Source: Oreohelix idahoensis (Eukaryota; Mollusca; Gastropoda; Stylommatophora; Oreohelicidae). Taken from it: a DNA stretch of 64,000 nt. The notes under the pieces are model-generated. The model was given only the letters and a program-made list of their open reading frames with translations. It ran no database searches and was not told the DNA's origin. The stretch spans positions 607,001 to 671,000 of the forward strand of contig JAMPIV010005010.1 of the NCBI GenBank assembly GCA_024509875.1, given 5' to 3'. Of this stretch, positions 1 through 10,319 are shown one piece after another. The number at the start of each line of letters is the position of its first letter. Positions within the stretch are counted from its first letter, which is position 1. Both the position numbers and the translations under genes were made by a program.

Positions 1-1187
1 AATTGGTGTATCATCGTTAAGAATAATATCGTGACTAATTACAGATGTGCAACCTGGTACATCAGTTAACACATCTGGGAAAGATTGTAGAAGATCAGCA
101 ACGCATTGATGCTGTTGCGGTGTAACCGTAGAAGAAATGGTCACATCACGCCAAGATTCAGTAGATTGGACAGTAAGTACAGGTAAAGGCATCTGCACTT
201 CAGGAAAAGAAGATTCTTCCTCCTGTATAACAGATAGATTAGAATAATGACAAGTAGATACAGTATTGTCATCTAATTCATGAAAAATTGACTGTAAGTG
301 TATAGGACGTGTATGAAATTGCTTGAGCATATTAATATGGAATATCTTTCTGTGTCCCTTGATATCTAAGACGTAATCAACGTCTGAAATTTTATCAGTA
401 ACCTTATAAGGACCAGTCCATGAGATCAATAACTTATTGTTATTGTGAGGGAGTAATACATAAGCCTCATCGCCTGGGAATAATTGACGTAATCGTCTAG
501 ATCGATTTTGTATAGATCGAGCCTTAGCTTTTGCAGCCTCAGAAGAAGCTGTTGCCAATTGGCAAGACTCAATAATATTATTTCGAAGATTAATCACATA
601 CTCATAAGATGACTGAGTGTCCTGAGTCATCTCTGCATCAATTAATAAATCTTTTATCAGTCCCATAGGACCTCTCGGAGGGGCACCAAAAACTAACTCA
701 AAGGGAGAGAAGCCAGTTTGTTCATGTGGCACCTCTCGGTAAGCAAATAGGACAGCTGGGAGTGCTCTGTCCCAGTCCTGAGGGTGTTTAACAGTAACCT
801 TATGTAAAAGTTGCTTAAGCGTACGGTTAAGTCTTTCAACTGCACCGTTACTCATGGGATGATAAATACTACTCAAATTCCTATCAATGTTCCAGGTTTT
901 CATTACCTCCTTCATGGTATCGGATATAAACTGCGACCCATGATCAGATAATAATTTTCTAGGAAATCCTATTCTAGAGAAAATTAGATGTAATGCATCA
1001 GCTACATCTGTGGTAGTGGTTGTCTTCAATGGAATGGCTTCTGGCCATCGTGTGCATAAATCAATGCATGTGAGAACAAATCTATGTCCTCTCGCAGAAG
1101 GTAGAAGTGGACCAATTATGTCTATGGCCATCTTGTCAAAAGGTCGTACTGAGATATCGCAAGCCTGAATAGGTATATGTATGATAT
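1..1187 (-). mobile_element. Gmr1-like LTR element C: integrase to start of RT, truncated
   Basis: The minus strand is one open frame from about 1187 to the window edge. It encodes the integrase core (AIDIIGP with the first Asp, LLSDHGSQF with the second, GAVERLNRTLK with the Glu), the GFSPFELVFG block, a GPY/F-like domain (ISWTGPY, then IFHINML) and then, with no stop, the linker that precedes reverse transcriptase. Integrase therefore lies upstream of RT, as in elements A and B further right. The similarity stops near 1187, before the HHCC zinc-binding part, so this copy is 5'-truncated there and runs off the window at the other end. It is clearly diverged from A and B, which makes it an independent older lineage or subfamily. 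Confidence 0.85.
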
Positions 1188-2190
1188 GACGTTGATTTTA
1201 TTATAATATATTACTGACATGACCGCGACACTGTTCTAGATAGAACATCGTAGGTTATACGTCGGGTTTTGTTAAATTTTTGATAATTTGATTAATATTG
1301 TTCAAAAAAAATCTATTTAATAGATTTTTTTTGCCCCCGTCTGACAGGAAATCTGTTACGGTGTTATTTTAAATGACGGCGTCTGCTGGGGTTTACCCAT
1401 GCGCAACGTTTAGGGGTCATTAATATTTATAGAATATGTCGATATTTTACGGTATAGTGAACGCGAAATATATGCGGAGATTATGACGCATTCGCGTTGG
1501 GAAGGTCACGCCGGGTGACTTGGTTACAGGGCCTTTGTTACGCTATCCGTCAAGCAAGAAGGTCGTGTCTTGTATTTCTTCCAAGGAAATAAGGCTGAGT
1601 ATATAGCCTATATTATATAGATGAATCGATGTAGACTTCAGGGTCAGTTCGGAAATTAATCTAAGCATGAGATTAATTAAATTAAACTAATACTGGAAGG
1701 AGAATCGTATTATGATTCAAATTGTAGATGTCAAGAACTCATGTGCTCATTTCTGGCTGTTGACTACAACAGCGCACGTATATAGCCACGATGTTCATCT
1801 GACATATTGTTTTGACACAGACGGACATGAATATTATGCATGTAATTCCTAATGAACTATATATGAACTATATATGAACGTGTACCTACGTGAATGTCGA
1901 TTATCGTTTTTGTATGAATCTCAATACATGTGGACTCAAAGCAGAAGGCTTGATCCTTTATTTACGTTTCGGGTTCGGTTCTACAGCTGTTGGTGTTTAC
2001 CTTTGTCAGCACGATAACTCTCCCACAAGGGAAATCAAATACAATATACTATGCAAATCAGAACGTCGAAGGGATGTTCTGATGCCCAGAGCTAACCATT
2101 TATAACCAACATTGATACGTCTAAAGAGTGACTTTACTATTCAATAAATAATACCATAACCAAGGAATCGCAACACCAACCACACCACCA
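1188..2190. other. AT-rich stretch with no recognised gene
   Basis: No coding similarity is visible. The stretch starts where element C breaks off and could be flank, or LTR/leader sequence of another element. A short open frame at 1890-2105 has no recognisable domain and is not supported. An A/T-capped inverted repeat lies at 1304-1332. Confidence 0.4.
1304..1332. repeat. Perfect inverted repeat, 14-bp arms
   Basis: Eight A's plus TCTATT, a single central T, then AATAGA plus eight T's. The arms are perfectly complementary, so the strand could fold as a tight hairpin ending in a U tract. Function unknown. Confidence 0.7.
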
Positions 2191-2201
2191 CCACCGACCC
2201 G

Positions 2202-2997
2202 TCACAGCAGGTAGTGATCACTTCCAATCTCTGGCCCCCTGCAGACTCTTGCATCTCGGACATATCTGAATGAGCTTCTCCGAACAATGGCATAGTCGAT
2301 CACTGACTTCTCATTCTTGGTTGGTTCACATCTAGTGTATGCATGTATGCGCTTATGGGGGAACTTTGTGTTTGTAATGATCAGATTCTGCTCACTGCAG
2401 AATCTAAGGAGTCGCTTTCCATTGTCATTGAGAGTATCTTCTCCATATCTTCCGATAACTCCACCCCATCTAGCATGGTCATTTCCAACTCTGGCATTAA
2501 AATCTCCGAGCATAATAACTTCATCTAGGCAGTCATCCACTGTCCTTTGAAGCAGCTCGAAGAATTCCTCCTTGACCTCTGCTCTCTCATCCTCATTTGG
2601 CCCATACACTATGACCAGGTTGACTATGGTTTCTCCTTCTTTTAGTTTTACAACCATAATGCGCTCCGAGACAAAGTTCCATCCCTTGATACTATCTTTT
2701 TGATTTTGGGCCACAATGCAACCCACGCCCCCTTTAGCCCTTTCAGATATGGGTACACCACTGTAGAGCAACGTGTTGCCATCGAGATCCATGACTCCTT
2801 GTCCTTTTTTCTTCATTTCCGTTATAGCCAGGATTTCTAGTTTTGCTTTCCTCATCTCTTCCACCAGCTCCTCTTCCTTCCCATTTATACTTCTTGTGTT
2901 CCAAGTTCCATAAGTCATAGTCCGTAGTCCGTTCCAGTTCGTCGCCTTTAGAATCAGTCCGGTTTTCTCTCTTGTAGTTCGCGTAATCATGATTTAA
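2202..2997 (-). mobile_element. LINE endonuclease fragment (APE type)
   Basis: The minus frame shows an apurinic-like endonuclease of a non-LTR retrotransposon: YGTWNTRSIN near the start, AITEM, VYGPNEDER, the GDFNARVG motif and the terminal SDHYLL. These are the usual metal-binding and catalytic landmarks of LINE endonucleases, often mis-annotated in invertebrate genomes as craniofacial development protein 2-like. The frame ends just after SDHY, where the RT should begin, so the copy lacks RT altogether. The neighbouring plus-strand LINE tail at 3077 belongs to a different insertion. Confidence 0.85.
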
Positions 2998-3076
2998 AGC
3001 AAACAGGTGATTGGCCTGTTGTGCCTTTGCATGGTGGAGGGGCTGCCTCCTTACGGCCTCCAAAGCAGAAAGCTAC

Positions 3077-3440
3077 AGACTTTTATTAATGGATGCTTGT
3101 ATAGAATGGAAGGATTGAAGTGGTATGACAAGATCACTAATGTGGAACTGATGACAAGAACCAGACAAGTGCCAGTGGAACAAGAAATGAGAAGAAGACG
3201 CTGGAGATGGATAGGACACACACTGAAGAAACATGTTTATAGCATTACAAGGCAGTTCTTGTTCTGGGGCCCCCAGGGTAAGAGAGACAGAGGGAGACCA
3301 AAGAACCACATGGAGAAGAGAACTAGGGACAGACATGAACAGGATGAAGTAGACATGGTCAGATTTTGAGCTGATGGCACGGGACAGGAAGACTTGGCAG
3401 ACGTTTAATAAAAGCATATGTTCATTTGGGAGTTGAAAGG
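3077..3440 (+). mobile_element. LINE 3'-end fragment (WIGHTLKK type)
   Basis: Encodes the C-terminal tail of a LINE ORF2: GLKWYDKITNVELMTRTRQVP, RRRWRWIGHTLKKH, GKRDRGRPKNH, ending in a stop at 3369. This RW-W-GH ... GRP pattern is the zinc-binding-like tail that follows RT in many invertebrate LINEs. The piece is 5'-truncated and sits only about 60 bp upstream of GRK exon 1. The same family recurs at 3750, 33200, 33600, 33825, 36850, 58325 and 60480. Confidence 0.8.
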
Positions 3441-3499
3441 TGAAGAAGAATTGATTTAAATTTAACTGTTTTTTCTTTTAATTTGTCTTTTTATTACAG

Positions 3500-3594
3500 C
3501 CGGCAAACATATTGTTAGATGAGAATGGGCATGTACGAATCTCTGATCTGGGTTTAGCCTGTGACTTCTCCAAGAAAAAACCACATGCAAGTGT
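3500..3594 (+). CDS. GRK2: GRK2/3-type kinase exon: catalytic-loop end and DLG motif
   Basis: Encodes 31 codons plus two bases, starting [19 protein letters not shown] and ending KKKPHAS. It holds the end of the catalytic loop (the Asn of DLKPAN) and DLG, the GRK-family form of the Mg-binding DFG motif. The sequence closely matches vertebrate GRK2/GRK3, cytosolic Ser/Thr kinases that phosphorylate agonist-occupied GPCRs and recruit arrestin. The borders are TTACAG before 3500 and GTAAGT at 3595. It ends in phase 2, and the exon at 8624 supplies the missing base of the Val codon. The upstream exons (RGS-homology domain, N-lobe, HRD) are not in this window. Confidence 0.93.
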
Positions 3595-3639
3595 GTAAGT
3601 ACACATTTTTAGTTTGGAGATCTTTTAGCATTTACTAGT

Positions 3640-3745
3640 ATAGTGGACACCATACCTCTTAGTGGCTAAAAGGTATGGCGTCTGCCTAGAATTCTAAAGG
3701 TACCGGGTTTGATTCACAGTAGAGAGAATAAAATTTATAGAACTT
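3640..3745 (+). mobile_element. SINE-2 head, truncated
   Basis: tRNA-related 5' part of the SINE family seen in full at 51945: AGTGGCTAAAAGGTATGG (A-box region) and GGGTTTGATTC (B-box-like). It breaks into a LINE tail at about 3750. Confidence 0.65.
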
Positions 3746-3749
3746 TACC

Positions 3750-3962
3750 TTATATTGTCTGGTGATGCTGTCTACATGTTCCCTCAATGTGTGTCCTTTC
3801 TATCTCCAGCGTCTTCTTCTTATCTCTTGTTCCGCTGACATTTGTCTAGTTCTTGGCATTAGTTCCACATTAGTGATCTTGTCATACCAATTCAATCATT
3901 CTATTCTATGCAAGCATCCATTTATGAAAGTCTGTAGGTTTTTGGTTGTTGTGTGGAATAGC
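3750..3962 (-). mobile_element. LINE 3'-end fragment
   Basis: The reverse complement matches the tail family at 3077 (YDKITNVELMPRTRQMSAEQ, then RRRWR). Truncated on both sides. Confidence 0.65.
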
Positions 3963-3966
3963 TAAA

Positions 3967-4236
3967 GTTAAAGGATCCCGTTACATGCCCATTGAGGCAT
4001 ATTGGGAATATGGTGTTAGGCCCAAAATTTCTTGACTGTCGGAATACTAGAGGTGATGTGGTCAGCATCACGTCGGCCGCCTTAACCTTCCCAGAATTGC
4101 TCTGGTACCCAATTCATGAGGCTGGGTCGACCCCGGAGCCGTTTGCAATATAAAAAATCCCATCTCATCTGGGGATCGAACCATGGACCACCGAGCTAGG
4201 AAGCAAGTGCATTAACCACTGAGCTACCACGGCTCC
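3967..4236 (-). mobile_element. SINE-1 copy (tRNA-headed)
   Basis: About 270 bp. The minus strand begins GAGCCGTGGTAGCTCAGTGG (A box) and carries GGTTCGATCC (B box), followed by a body shared with copies at 5403, 14551/30563, 45814 and 53690. The tail has GGGATCC. Pol III-transcribed, LINE-dependent retroposon by family knowledge. Confidence 0.85.
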
Positions 4237-4440
4237 CATGTGGAATACAGGTACAGTTTAATTTTTTTTTTAAGTTGTAAAGAAAGATAACTGATGGACC
4301 TACCTCAATCAAGAGTGGGCAACCAATTTTGTCTCCCACTCAACCACAGAAATAACCACACTTAATATTTGTGTGAAATAAATGTATGAATATTTTGCTA
4401 ATATTTTATTTTACATGTTACATTAATTACAGATGTTTGG

Positions 4441-4905
4441 TTTTAAGGACTATCTTCATTGCACACAGACAACTCCATCAGTGCTCCAATCTCCTCCCTT
4501 AGATCACACAAGGAGGATCTCAGCACAGTACACAAACTCTGTAGCACTGGCGAGAATCCCAATATGTGTTTATAGGAATTACACGTTCTATAAATATTTT
4601 TGTAGTTGGTAGGTTTATAATTTTGTAAATTTTGCCTGAGCAGCGGCCTTATGGCCTACTCTTTACGATTTTCAACTGCTGTGGGATTTTTAACGTGCGC
4701 AACTTGCACACGGAACCACCTATTTTTACGCCTGTATCCGAGAAGGCTAGGCATCCGATCTCACTACCCAGGAGACCAGGGGAAACTATGATATTATTAG
4801 GACCATTGGTTCTGAAAAAAATGTCCATAAACTATATACCCTCTTTTTGGAATTGAATTACCTTTAGAATTCGAGTTAGACCATTCTTAGCCACTCCAAC
4901 CTCTC
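4441..4905 (-). mobile_element. SINE-2 copy, near full length
   Basis: Minus orientation: a tRNA-like head at the right end (GGAGTGGCTAAGAATGG), a middle block with CTCACTACCCAGGAGACC in plus orientation, and a long tail with TATAAATATTTTTGTAG. The same head-body-tail order occurs in plus orientation at 51945-52430. The B box is damaged. Confidence 0.8.
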
Positions 4906-5160
4906 TTTTATTACAGATGTATAACATTTTAATGTATCATCTTGTACAACGGGCTGATCACCCGTTTGCCAGTCACTTCGATTACGGAAACAACAGCAAA
5001 TGGGTTGATTTGCCGTTGCCCTAAAGATGCCACTAGGCGTGATGGGAAACAATGGCAAAGAAAACCTATCTGCTGTTGCCCTAAGACGCCACTAGGCTTA
5101 ATGGCCACTGACTGCTTTGACGGTTGGTGGCTAAGGACGGAAGAAGAAGAAGAAGTATCA
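4905..5160. repeat. Dispersed repeat with two diverged internal units
   Basis: Two related blocks of about 60 bp contain TTGCCCTAAAGATGCCACTAG and TTGCCCTAAGACGCCACTAG. The end, GGCCACTGACTGCTTTGACGG ... GAAGAAGAAG, recurs in reverse at 50470-50520, so this is a 3' end of a dispersed retroposon with a GAA-rich tail. Confidence 0.55.
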
Positions 5161-5216
5161 TCTTGTAGTCAATATTATCAGTTTCTGTTGTGCTTCTTAT
5201 ACAGCATGTAGATGAC

Positions 5217-5400
5217 TACTGCGAATGGTCTCCTTGCAAGAGGCCTGCACCAAGTATCCACGTGTTTATGCAGCGGTGGTTTCTGTAGTTCTGCATGATG
5301 AGGTTGTCAGCCTCATGTAAAACCTCGTATTAGTTGCCTTGTGTAACATGCCTGAAGGGGTTGCTATTCATGCTATTCACATAATCATGTGTCTGCTATA
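5217..5400. mobile_element. SINE-4 type dispersed repeat
   Basis: Contains GGTGGTTTCTGTAG and GATGAGGTTGTCAGCCTCATG, shared with 14040-14070, 37290-37360, 57255-57430 and 61135-61390. Short dispersed element; family not assigned. Confidence 0.55.
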
Positions 5401-5402
5401 CA

Positions 5403-5690
5403 ATGGAGCCACGGTAGCATAGTGGTTAGTGCACTGGCTTCCTAGCTCAGTGGTCTATGGTTTGATCCCAGATGAGGTGGGATTTTTTTAGGCCACAAAA
5501 TGGCTCCTGGGTCGACCCAGCCCCAAATGGGTACCAGAGCAACTCTGGGAAGGTGACAGCGGCCGGCGTGATGCTGACCACATCACCCCTAGTGTGCCGA
5601 CGGTCAATAAAAATTGGGCCTAACACCATATTCCCAATATGCCTCAATAGGCGTGTAACGGGATCCTTTACCTTTACCCCTGCTATACAA
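5403..5690 (+). mobile_element. SINE-1 copy (tRNA-headed)
   Basis: Plus orientation: GAGCCACGGTAGCATAGTGG head with an A box, GGTTTGATCCC B box, the body, then AACGGGATCCTTTACCTTTACC. About 288 bp and near complete. Confidence 0.85.
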
Positions 5691-5734
5691 CAGTGGTTAA
5701 GTGTCATCACGAAATACATTGATTCGGTCATTCA

Positions 5735-6400
5735 GTACCCTTTAGCTCCCTAAGGAGCATAGGCCTTGAGCAAACATATGACAAGTCCTCTTGTTGCATG
5801 CCATCAGTTGAAGGTCATTCCGTTTTTGTTATTTTTGTCTCCATGTGTTATTTGGTCTGCACCTATTTCTCTGACCATGTGGATTCCAGGAAAAGGACCA
5901 GCTGATAATGCTGTCATCAGGTTTCGACATTATATATCCAGGCCATTACCAGCCTCTTCTCATCTCTTTGTTCCACTGGTGCACATTTGATAGTGTTGAC
6001 AGAAGATACATTGATTCTCTTCTTCTTCTCCTTCAAGTACCATAACTTCCTGTCTCCAGTACAATTTATCAATTCTTTTGTTGACTTCTTTCCATGCCAT
6101 GATGTTAAATTGTCCAGTATTTGCTTTCTTTCTCTTCCTCTATCTCTTTTTCCACCAATCTTACCTGTTTTTATGATATATTGCATCTGTCCTCCTCTCA
6201 TAACATGCCCACAAAAGTGGATTGCTTCTTTCTAACTTGTGAAATAAGTTTCCTTTGTGCATTGGCCTCTTTCAGGACATCCTCATTACTCTTTTTGGCT
6301 GTCCATGGTATTTTTAACATTCTTCTGTAAAACCACATCTCTGTGGCCTCTAGTGCTTTCCCTACTTGTTTACTAACTGTCCATGGCTCTCTCTAATACA
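5735..6400 (-). mobile_element. Two adjacent LINE 3'-end fragments
   Basis: 5735-5990 reverse-complements to the family ending CCTATGCTCC and TTAGGGAGCTAAAGGG. 5985-6400 matches a second tail family (MRGGQMQYIIKTGKIGGKRDRGRERKQ, DNLTSWHGKK), also seen at 31870, 41553 and 59440. Both are short, truncated and non-functional. Confidence 0.7.
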
Positions 6401-6540
6401 TCAGGATTGGTTCTGATTAACACTGAAGAACTCTCTGATAACCAAGAGAAAATTATTAGACCTAAAGTCTCTTATCCACTTTTACATTAGCAGTGATTCA
6501 GGAAACAACTTGTATTATTTTGTTTTCCATTGAGGTTTTA

Positions 6541-6720
6541 GACTTCTCGTGGTGAGGCACCTACCTTTCAACCTAGACCAAAATCAGTCGTTCGTCTCAG
6601 AGCACCATTGCCATTCTGAAAATAAGGGAACTCTGTCAGCTCGAGTGCAGCGTTGACAAATACTAAGCCCTGAAAAGAGCTGCTAGTTTATATCAGCTAG
6701 CATGGTGAAGCCCTGAAAAA
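6541..6720 (+). repeat. Dispersed repeat, left part
   Basis: GTGAGGCACCTACCTTTCAACC ... CAGCGTTGACAAATACTAAG is shared with 60140-60360 and partly with 13480-13550. The internal AAGCCCTGAAAAGGAC motif has been amplified in the array that follows. Confidence 0.6.
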
Positions 6721-7140
6721 GGACAGCTAGGACTTGTAGCAAAAATAAATACTAAGCCCTCAATAGGACTTGTAGCAAAAATATATTTTAAGCCTTCAAT
6801 AGGACTGCTAGGACTTATAGCAAAAATAAATATTAAGCCTTCAATAGGACTGCTAGAACTTGTAGCAAAAATAAATATTAAGCCTCCAATAGGACTGCTA
6901 GGACTTGTAGCAAAAATAAATACTAAGCCCTCAATAGGACTGCTAGGACTTGTAGCAAAAATAAATACTAAGCCCTCAATAGGACTGCTAGGACTTGTAG
7001 CAAAAATAAATACTAAGCCCTCAATAGGACTGCTAGGACTTGTAGCAAAAATAAATACTAAGCCCTCAATAGGACTGCTAGGACTTGTAGCAAAAATAAA
7101 TACTAAGCCCTCAATAGGACTTAGTATCAATCCGCTAGCA
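6710..7140. repeat. 45-bp minisatellite, about 9 copies
   Basis: The unit reads approximately TCAATAGGACTGCTAGGACT followed by a TGTAGCAAAAATAAATACTA block and AGCCC. Because 45 is divisible by three, it gives a spurious 15-residue repeated open frame on the minus strand. The right-hand units are the most homogeneous. Confidence 0.9.
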
Positions 7141-7169
7141 TAATGAAGCCCTGATAAGGTCTAGCCATG

Positions 7170-7345
7170 TAAAGCAGTGGTGGGAATTGCCATATTTATA
7201 GGGGGCCACAGTAAGAGGGTAAAGTACCTTTTTTCCAGCTAACGGCTACTATGGGGTGGGGGGGGGCCCCACAGAGATAAATAAGGCTCAGAGGGGGGGG
7301 GGGCGCATGAGCAAAAAAAAAAAAAAAAGGGTTGAGAACCCCGGA
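7170..7345. mobile_element. Possible degraded hAT-like MITE
   Basis: Left AAGCAGTGGTGGGAATTGCC and right GGGTTGAGAACCCCGG resemble hAT terminal sequences of the CAG-GGTTCTCAACC type. The interior has G-runs and a 16-A run. No target duplication seen; weak call. Confidence 0.35.
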
Positions 7346-7399
7346 TGTAAAGGACTGCTAGCTATGAAAATGCTTTTCAGGGAGAAAAAAAAAACATGC

Positions 7400-7615
7400 A
7401 CACAGGACCTCCTATTTTTTCGCCTGTATCAGAGAAGGCTATGCATCTGATCTCACTTCCTGGGAGACCAGGGGGGGAGTATGACATCATTAAGACCACT
7501 GGTTCTGAAAAAAATTTCCATAAGTTATATTCCCTCAACTGGGAATCGAACCCGGTACCTTGAGAGTTCGGGGCGGATGCCATACCTCTTAGCCACTCCG
7601 ACCCCCTCACTCCAT
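7400..7615 (-). mobile_element. SINE-2 copy, 3'-truncated
   Basis: Minus orientation with a well-preserved head: GGGGTCGGAGTGGCTAAGAG and the B-box region GGTTCGATTCCC (reverse complement of GGGAATCGAACC). The body stops near 7400. Confidence 0.8.
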
Positions 7616-7697
7616 TTTATTACATTTTATATCCCCATTTGTATCCATTGGATATACAGGAAGCACATACCACAATAAGGATCAATAGAGACCATTT

Positions 7698-8000
7698 CTT
7701 CTTCTTCCTCGTTTGTCCTGAAAAGGACATTGGTTGCGTTGTGTCTGTTTACACCTGAGCTGCGATATCTGCGCCTTTCAGCTGACACATCCGACTTCAG
7801 CACGGCATTTTTTGGGACCGGGTTTGCTTTCCCTCTTCGATACCTACTCTCTCAGCCAGACTGCAGTGATGCAGCCTGTTTCCAGGACCACCAAGTGGAG
7901 GTGGAGTAGGGTCTTGGTCAGCTCTGGTTCGCTGACCCTGACGCAAGCAGTCAAGATATGGGTCGCTGACTGTATTCTCTATTGCTGCATCTTTGAGTCC
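7698..8000 (-). mobile_element. Unclassified retroposon with 15-bp TSD
   Basis: A 303-bp insert is flanked by perfect 15-bp direct repeats CAATAGAGACCATTT at 7683-7697 and 8001-8015. The left end is TTCTTCTTCTTCC, i.e. a GAA-rich tail on the minus strand, so it looks like a retroposed sequence. No match to the other SINE families in the window was seen. Confidence 0.75.
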
Positions 8001-8299
8001 CAATAGAGACCATTTGAGTAGTAAATGTTATTTTTTAATATTTTTTTTTAATTTCTTATTTCTAGAGACAAAATAAAATCTAAAATGGTCAGTAAACTGA
8101 ATGTAGAAAATGCAGCAAAAATGTTGAAACCTACCCTCTGTTCTATACTACTGTTCTTAAGTCTTCTATCATTTACTAGACACAGTATCAAGGTCTTTGT
8201 CTTGTGTGGACTGACAGAAGTGATTGTGTCATTAATAGGCTGAGGTGCCCATTGTAAACTTCCAGTGTTGTCTTGCATTTCGCACTGATGACCGGTCAG

Positions 8300-8405
8300 T
8301 AAAGCATCATTTTTTGGTGATGCCTAGCTGGCCGGGAGGACAGTGTGATTCGCTTGTATAGCTAGGCGGTGTTGTCGTACGGAAGGTATGGGGTTCGAAC
8401 CCTGG
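8300..8405 (+). mobile_element. tRNA-like SINE head (third type)
   Basis: TGCCTAGCTGGCCGGGAGGA ... GTATAGCTAGGCGGT and GGGGTTCGAACCC (B-box consensus). Followed by unrelated AT-rich DNA; probably a truncated SINE and not a functional tRNA gene. Confidence 0.5.
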
Positions 8406-8623
8406 GTAAGCCACTCACGTCTGTTGTTTTTCTGTTGTCTAGTGTTCTACTTCTTTATTTCTTACGAGTGCCTGAAAACATACCTTTATGTTTGTCTAAT
8501 ATTTATTTATTTACTGTTTACAGGCCTCGGGTTTCCCTTCCTTATGTGTTATTAATGTTTGTATTATGCTAACAAGTTACACAAAAAAGTCCTTCCCATA
8601 TTTACATATTTATGTTCTTACAG

Positions 8624-8731
8624 TGGAACCCATGGCTACATGGCTCCAGAGGTTCTACTGAAAGGGACAGCATATGACTCCAGTGCGGACTGGTTCTCTT
8701 TTGGCTGTATGCTTTACAAGTTGCTCAAAGG
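8624..8731 (+). CDS. GRK2: GRK2/3-type kinase exon: activation segment, APE motif
   Basis: 36 residues starting [20 protein letters not shown] after completion of the split Val codon, and ending CMLYKLLKG with the last Gly split. It contains the P+1 region and APE, which anchor the activation segment, then helix F ([10 protein letters not shown]). It is nearly identical to vertebrate GRK2. The borders are CTTACAG before 8624 and GTAAGA at 8732. It enters and leaves in phase 2, and fits both the preceding exon (3594) and the following one (10142) without a frame break. The intron on each side carries LINE and SINE debris. Confidence 0.94.
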
Positions 8732-8815
8732 GTAAGAGAAATGCTAGTCTGTCTTCACATTATTATAACCAGCTAGTTCGAGCCAGTTATGAAGATCTGA
8801 AATTATGGTAAATCG

Positions 8816-9590
8816 TTGCATCCCCAAGGATATTTTCTATGGACAACTTACTTATTTGTTCCTCTTCTACCGTGAGGTGTAGAGGTTTGTAAGAGAGAGC
8901 GCAATACTATTCTATCGGCTGTCTTCCTCCTGGCTTGGTTCCACTCTAGTCCTCGGTGCTTCAAAGATTATCTAATGTTGTCCTCCCAGCGGACTTTGGG
9001 TTGTCCTGGAGGTCTGGATCCCTGGCTCTTAGTTTCCCATGCTTGTCGTGGTAGCCGATCTTCTCCCATTCTGCAGACATGGCCTAACCATCTCAGTTGG
9101 GACTGTTCTACTTGGGTCTGCAGGGGTTGGGTTTTTAGGCCTTGTATCGTCTGGTTGCGAACCATGTCTCTTCTTGTTACTTCAACCACCTTCCTCAGAT
9201 ACCTCATTTCTGAGGTTTGGATCTGGCTTTTGTGGGTTGTAGTCATTGCCCATGACTCGCATCCATATGTCAAGACTGGGACATAGGTGCTATGGACAAC
9301 TTGCAGATGGCAAATGAACAGCCAGGGACAGCAACTGAGGTTCACAGATGTGTGCAAGAGAGACATGAAGGCACTGCTCATAAATCCGGCAACCTGGAAG
9401 GACGAAGGTGCCAGTTGCGACAAGTGGAGATGCTCTCCACGGCGCTACCTCAGATTTGGCGTAAAGTAGCTCTTACAACATACAGAAGAGAAATGGAACG
9501 CCAATAGAAAACCAGACAAAAAAGCAGCTGAGGGTTTGAGGGTTATCACCTCAAGGGTCCATTCCCTTAGTTAAGACTGAAAGAGGCTAC
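8816..9590 (+). mobile_element. LINE 3' end, split by a second LINE
   Basis: The plus strand encodes the tail ...IPKDIFYGQL at 8820-8849 and then, after the insert, YGQLADGK from 9291 and a broken MCARET / PGRT stretch that matches the better tail at 35457-36212 (KDVCKRDMRALDMDPATWEDE). Multiple stops and frame changes make it a pseudogene fragment. Confidence 0.7.
8850..9289 (-). mobile_element. Nested 5'-truncated LINE
   Basis: The minus strand encodes VLTYGCESWAMTTTHKSQIQ, LRWLGHVCRMGEDRLPRQAW and GQPKVRWEDNIR, the end of an ORF2. It is bounded by perfect 13-bp duplications CTATGGACAACTT at 8837-8849 and 9290-9302, so it inserted into the plus-strand LINE by target-primed reverse transcription. 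Confidence 0.85.
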
Positions 9591-10141
9591 TAGGACCTGT
9601 GGTCAAACATCATGAGTTATTTAACTTCTTTATTGCCTTTAGACTCTTCTGATGATAATGTACTTGTTTTTAATTGTGTGCACTCTATTAAATTGTACCG
9701 TCAGTAAATAATATCTTTTAACTTGTGATCATACACCAAGGTTGGAATTTAAAATTCTTTATTGCTTTTTTTAATTCTTCTATTAATAACATAGTAGTTT
9801 TTTAATGTTTGCACTCACCTAACTTGAACCATCAATAATTGAGGAGCATAAAATTATAATGATGAATGCTGTTCATTTTTGCACCCTCATTGTGGGTCAT
9901 TTCCTAAAGCCGGTCTTATCCAATTTCTCCATTAAGTTGTTGTCTCTGGCCCATGATAATGAACTGACCATCAGCAGTTTTTCTTGTATTGTCTAACTTG
10001 TTATTATTATTAATTTATTGTGTGTCGTTTAACTTCTTGGCATTCTCAGGTGGGTTTAGTGAATACTATAAACAGCTGTAGGGTTCACCGGTAGATTAAA
10101 GCAAGCTGTTTTAATTTAGCTGTGTATAATACTTCTTCCAG
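9591..10141. other. Intron sequence, nothing recognised
   Basis: AT-rich, with no coding similarity. Loose internal similarity exists between blocks near 9615-9700 and 9745-9830 (TTCTTTATTGC ... CACT ... AATTGTACC versus TTGAACC), suggesting an old duplication. The segment ends at the acceptor CTTCCAG of the next GRK exon. Confidence 0.5.
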
Positions 10142-10208
10142 GCACAGTCCATTCAGACAACAAAAGACGAAAGATAAACACGAGATAGATCGCATGACAA
10201 TGACAATG
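10142..10208 (+). CDS. GRK2: GRK2/3-type kinase exon: helix G region
   Basis: Short exon of 67 bases. One base completes a Gly codon, then [20 protein letters not shown] plus TM. This is the HSPFR motif of GRK2/GRK3 with the following [12 protein letters not shown]. The borders are TTCCAG before 10142 and GTAAGT at 10209. The exon ends in phase 0. The next exon found (32887) starts with a single base that completes a codon, so splicing the two directly would shift the frame. An intervening exon of length 2 modulo 3 is required and was not located. Confidence 0.93.
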
Positions 10209-10319
10209 GTAAGTATGGAAGCATTTATAAATGTTCATATATTGCAATAAGAATTGAACATTAACAGATATTCTAGTTTAGCTTTTGTTACTGTTTAAAT
10301 CTACTTCCTTGTTTTTAGT

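Noticed and set aside
1890..2105. 71-residue open frame on the plus strand
   Set aside because: No domain, no codon-bias signal I can point to, and it lies in AT-rich unassigned DNA.
6693..7130. 145-residue minus-strand open frame with a 15-residue repeat
   Set aside because: It is the translation of the 45-bp minisatellite; the period is a multiple of three and nothing else supports a gene.
3967..8405. tRNA genes at the A/B-box-bearing sites
   Set aside because: The boxes head dispersed SINE copies, and no complete acceptor stem or cloverleaf was seen.
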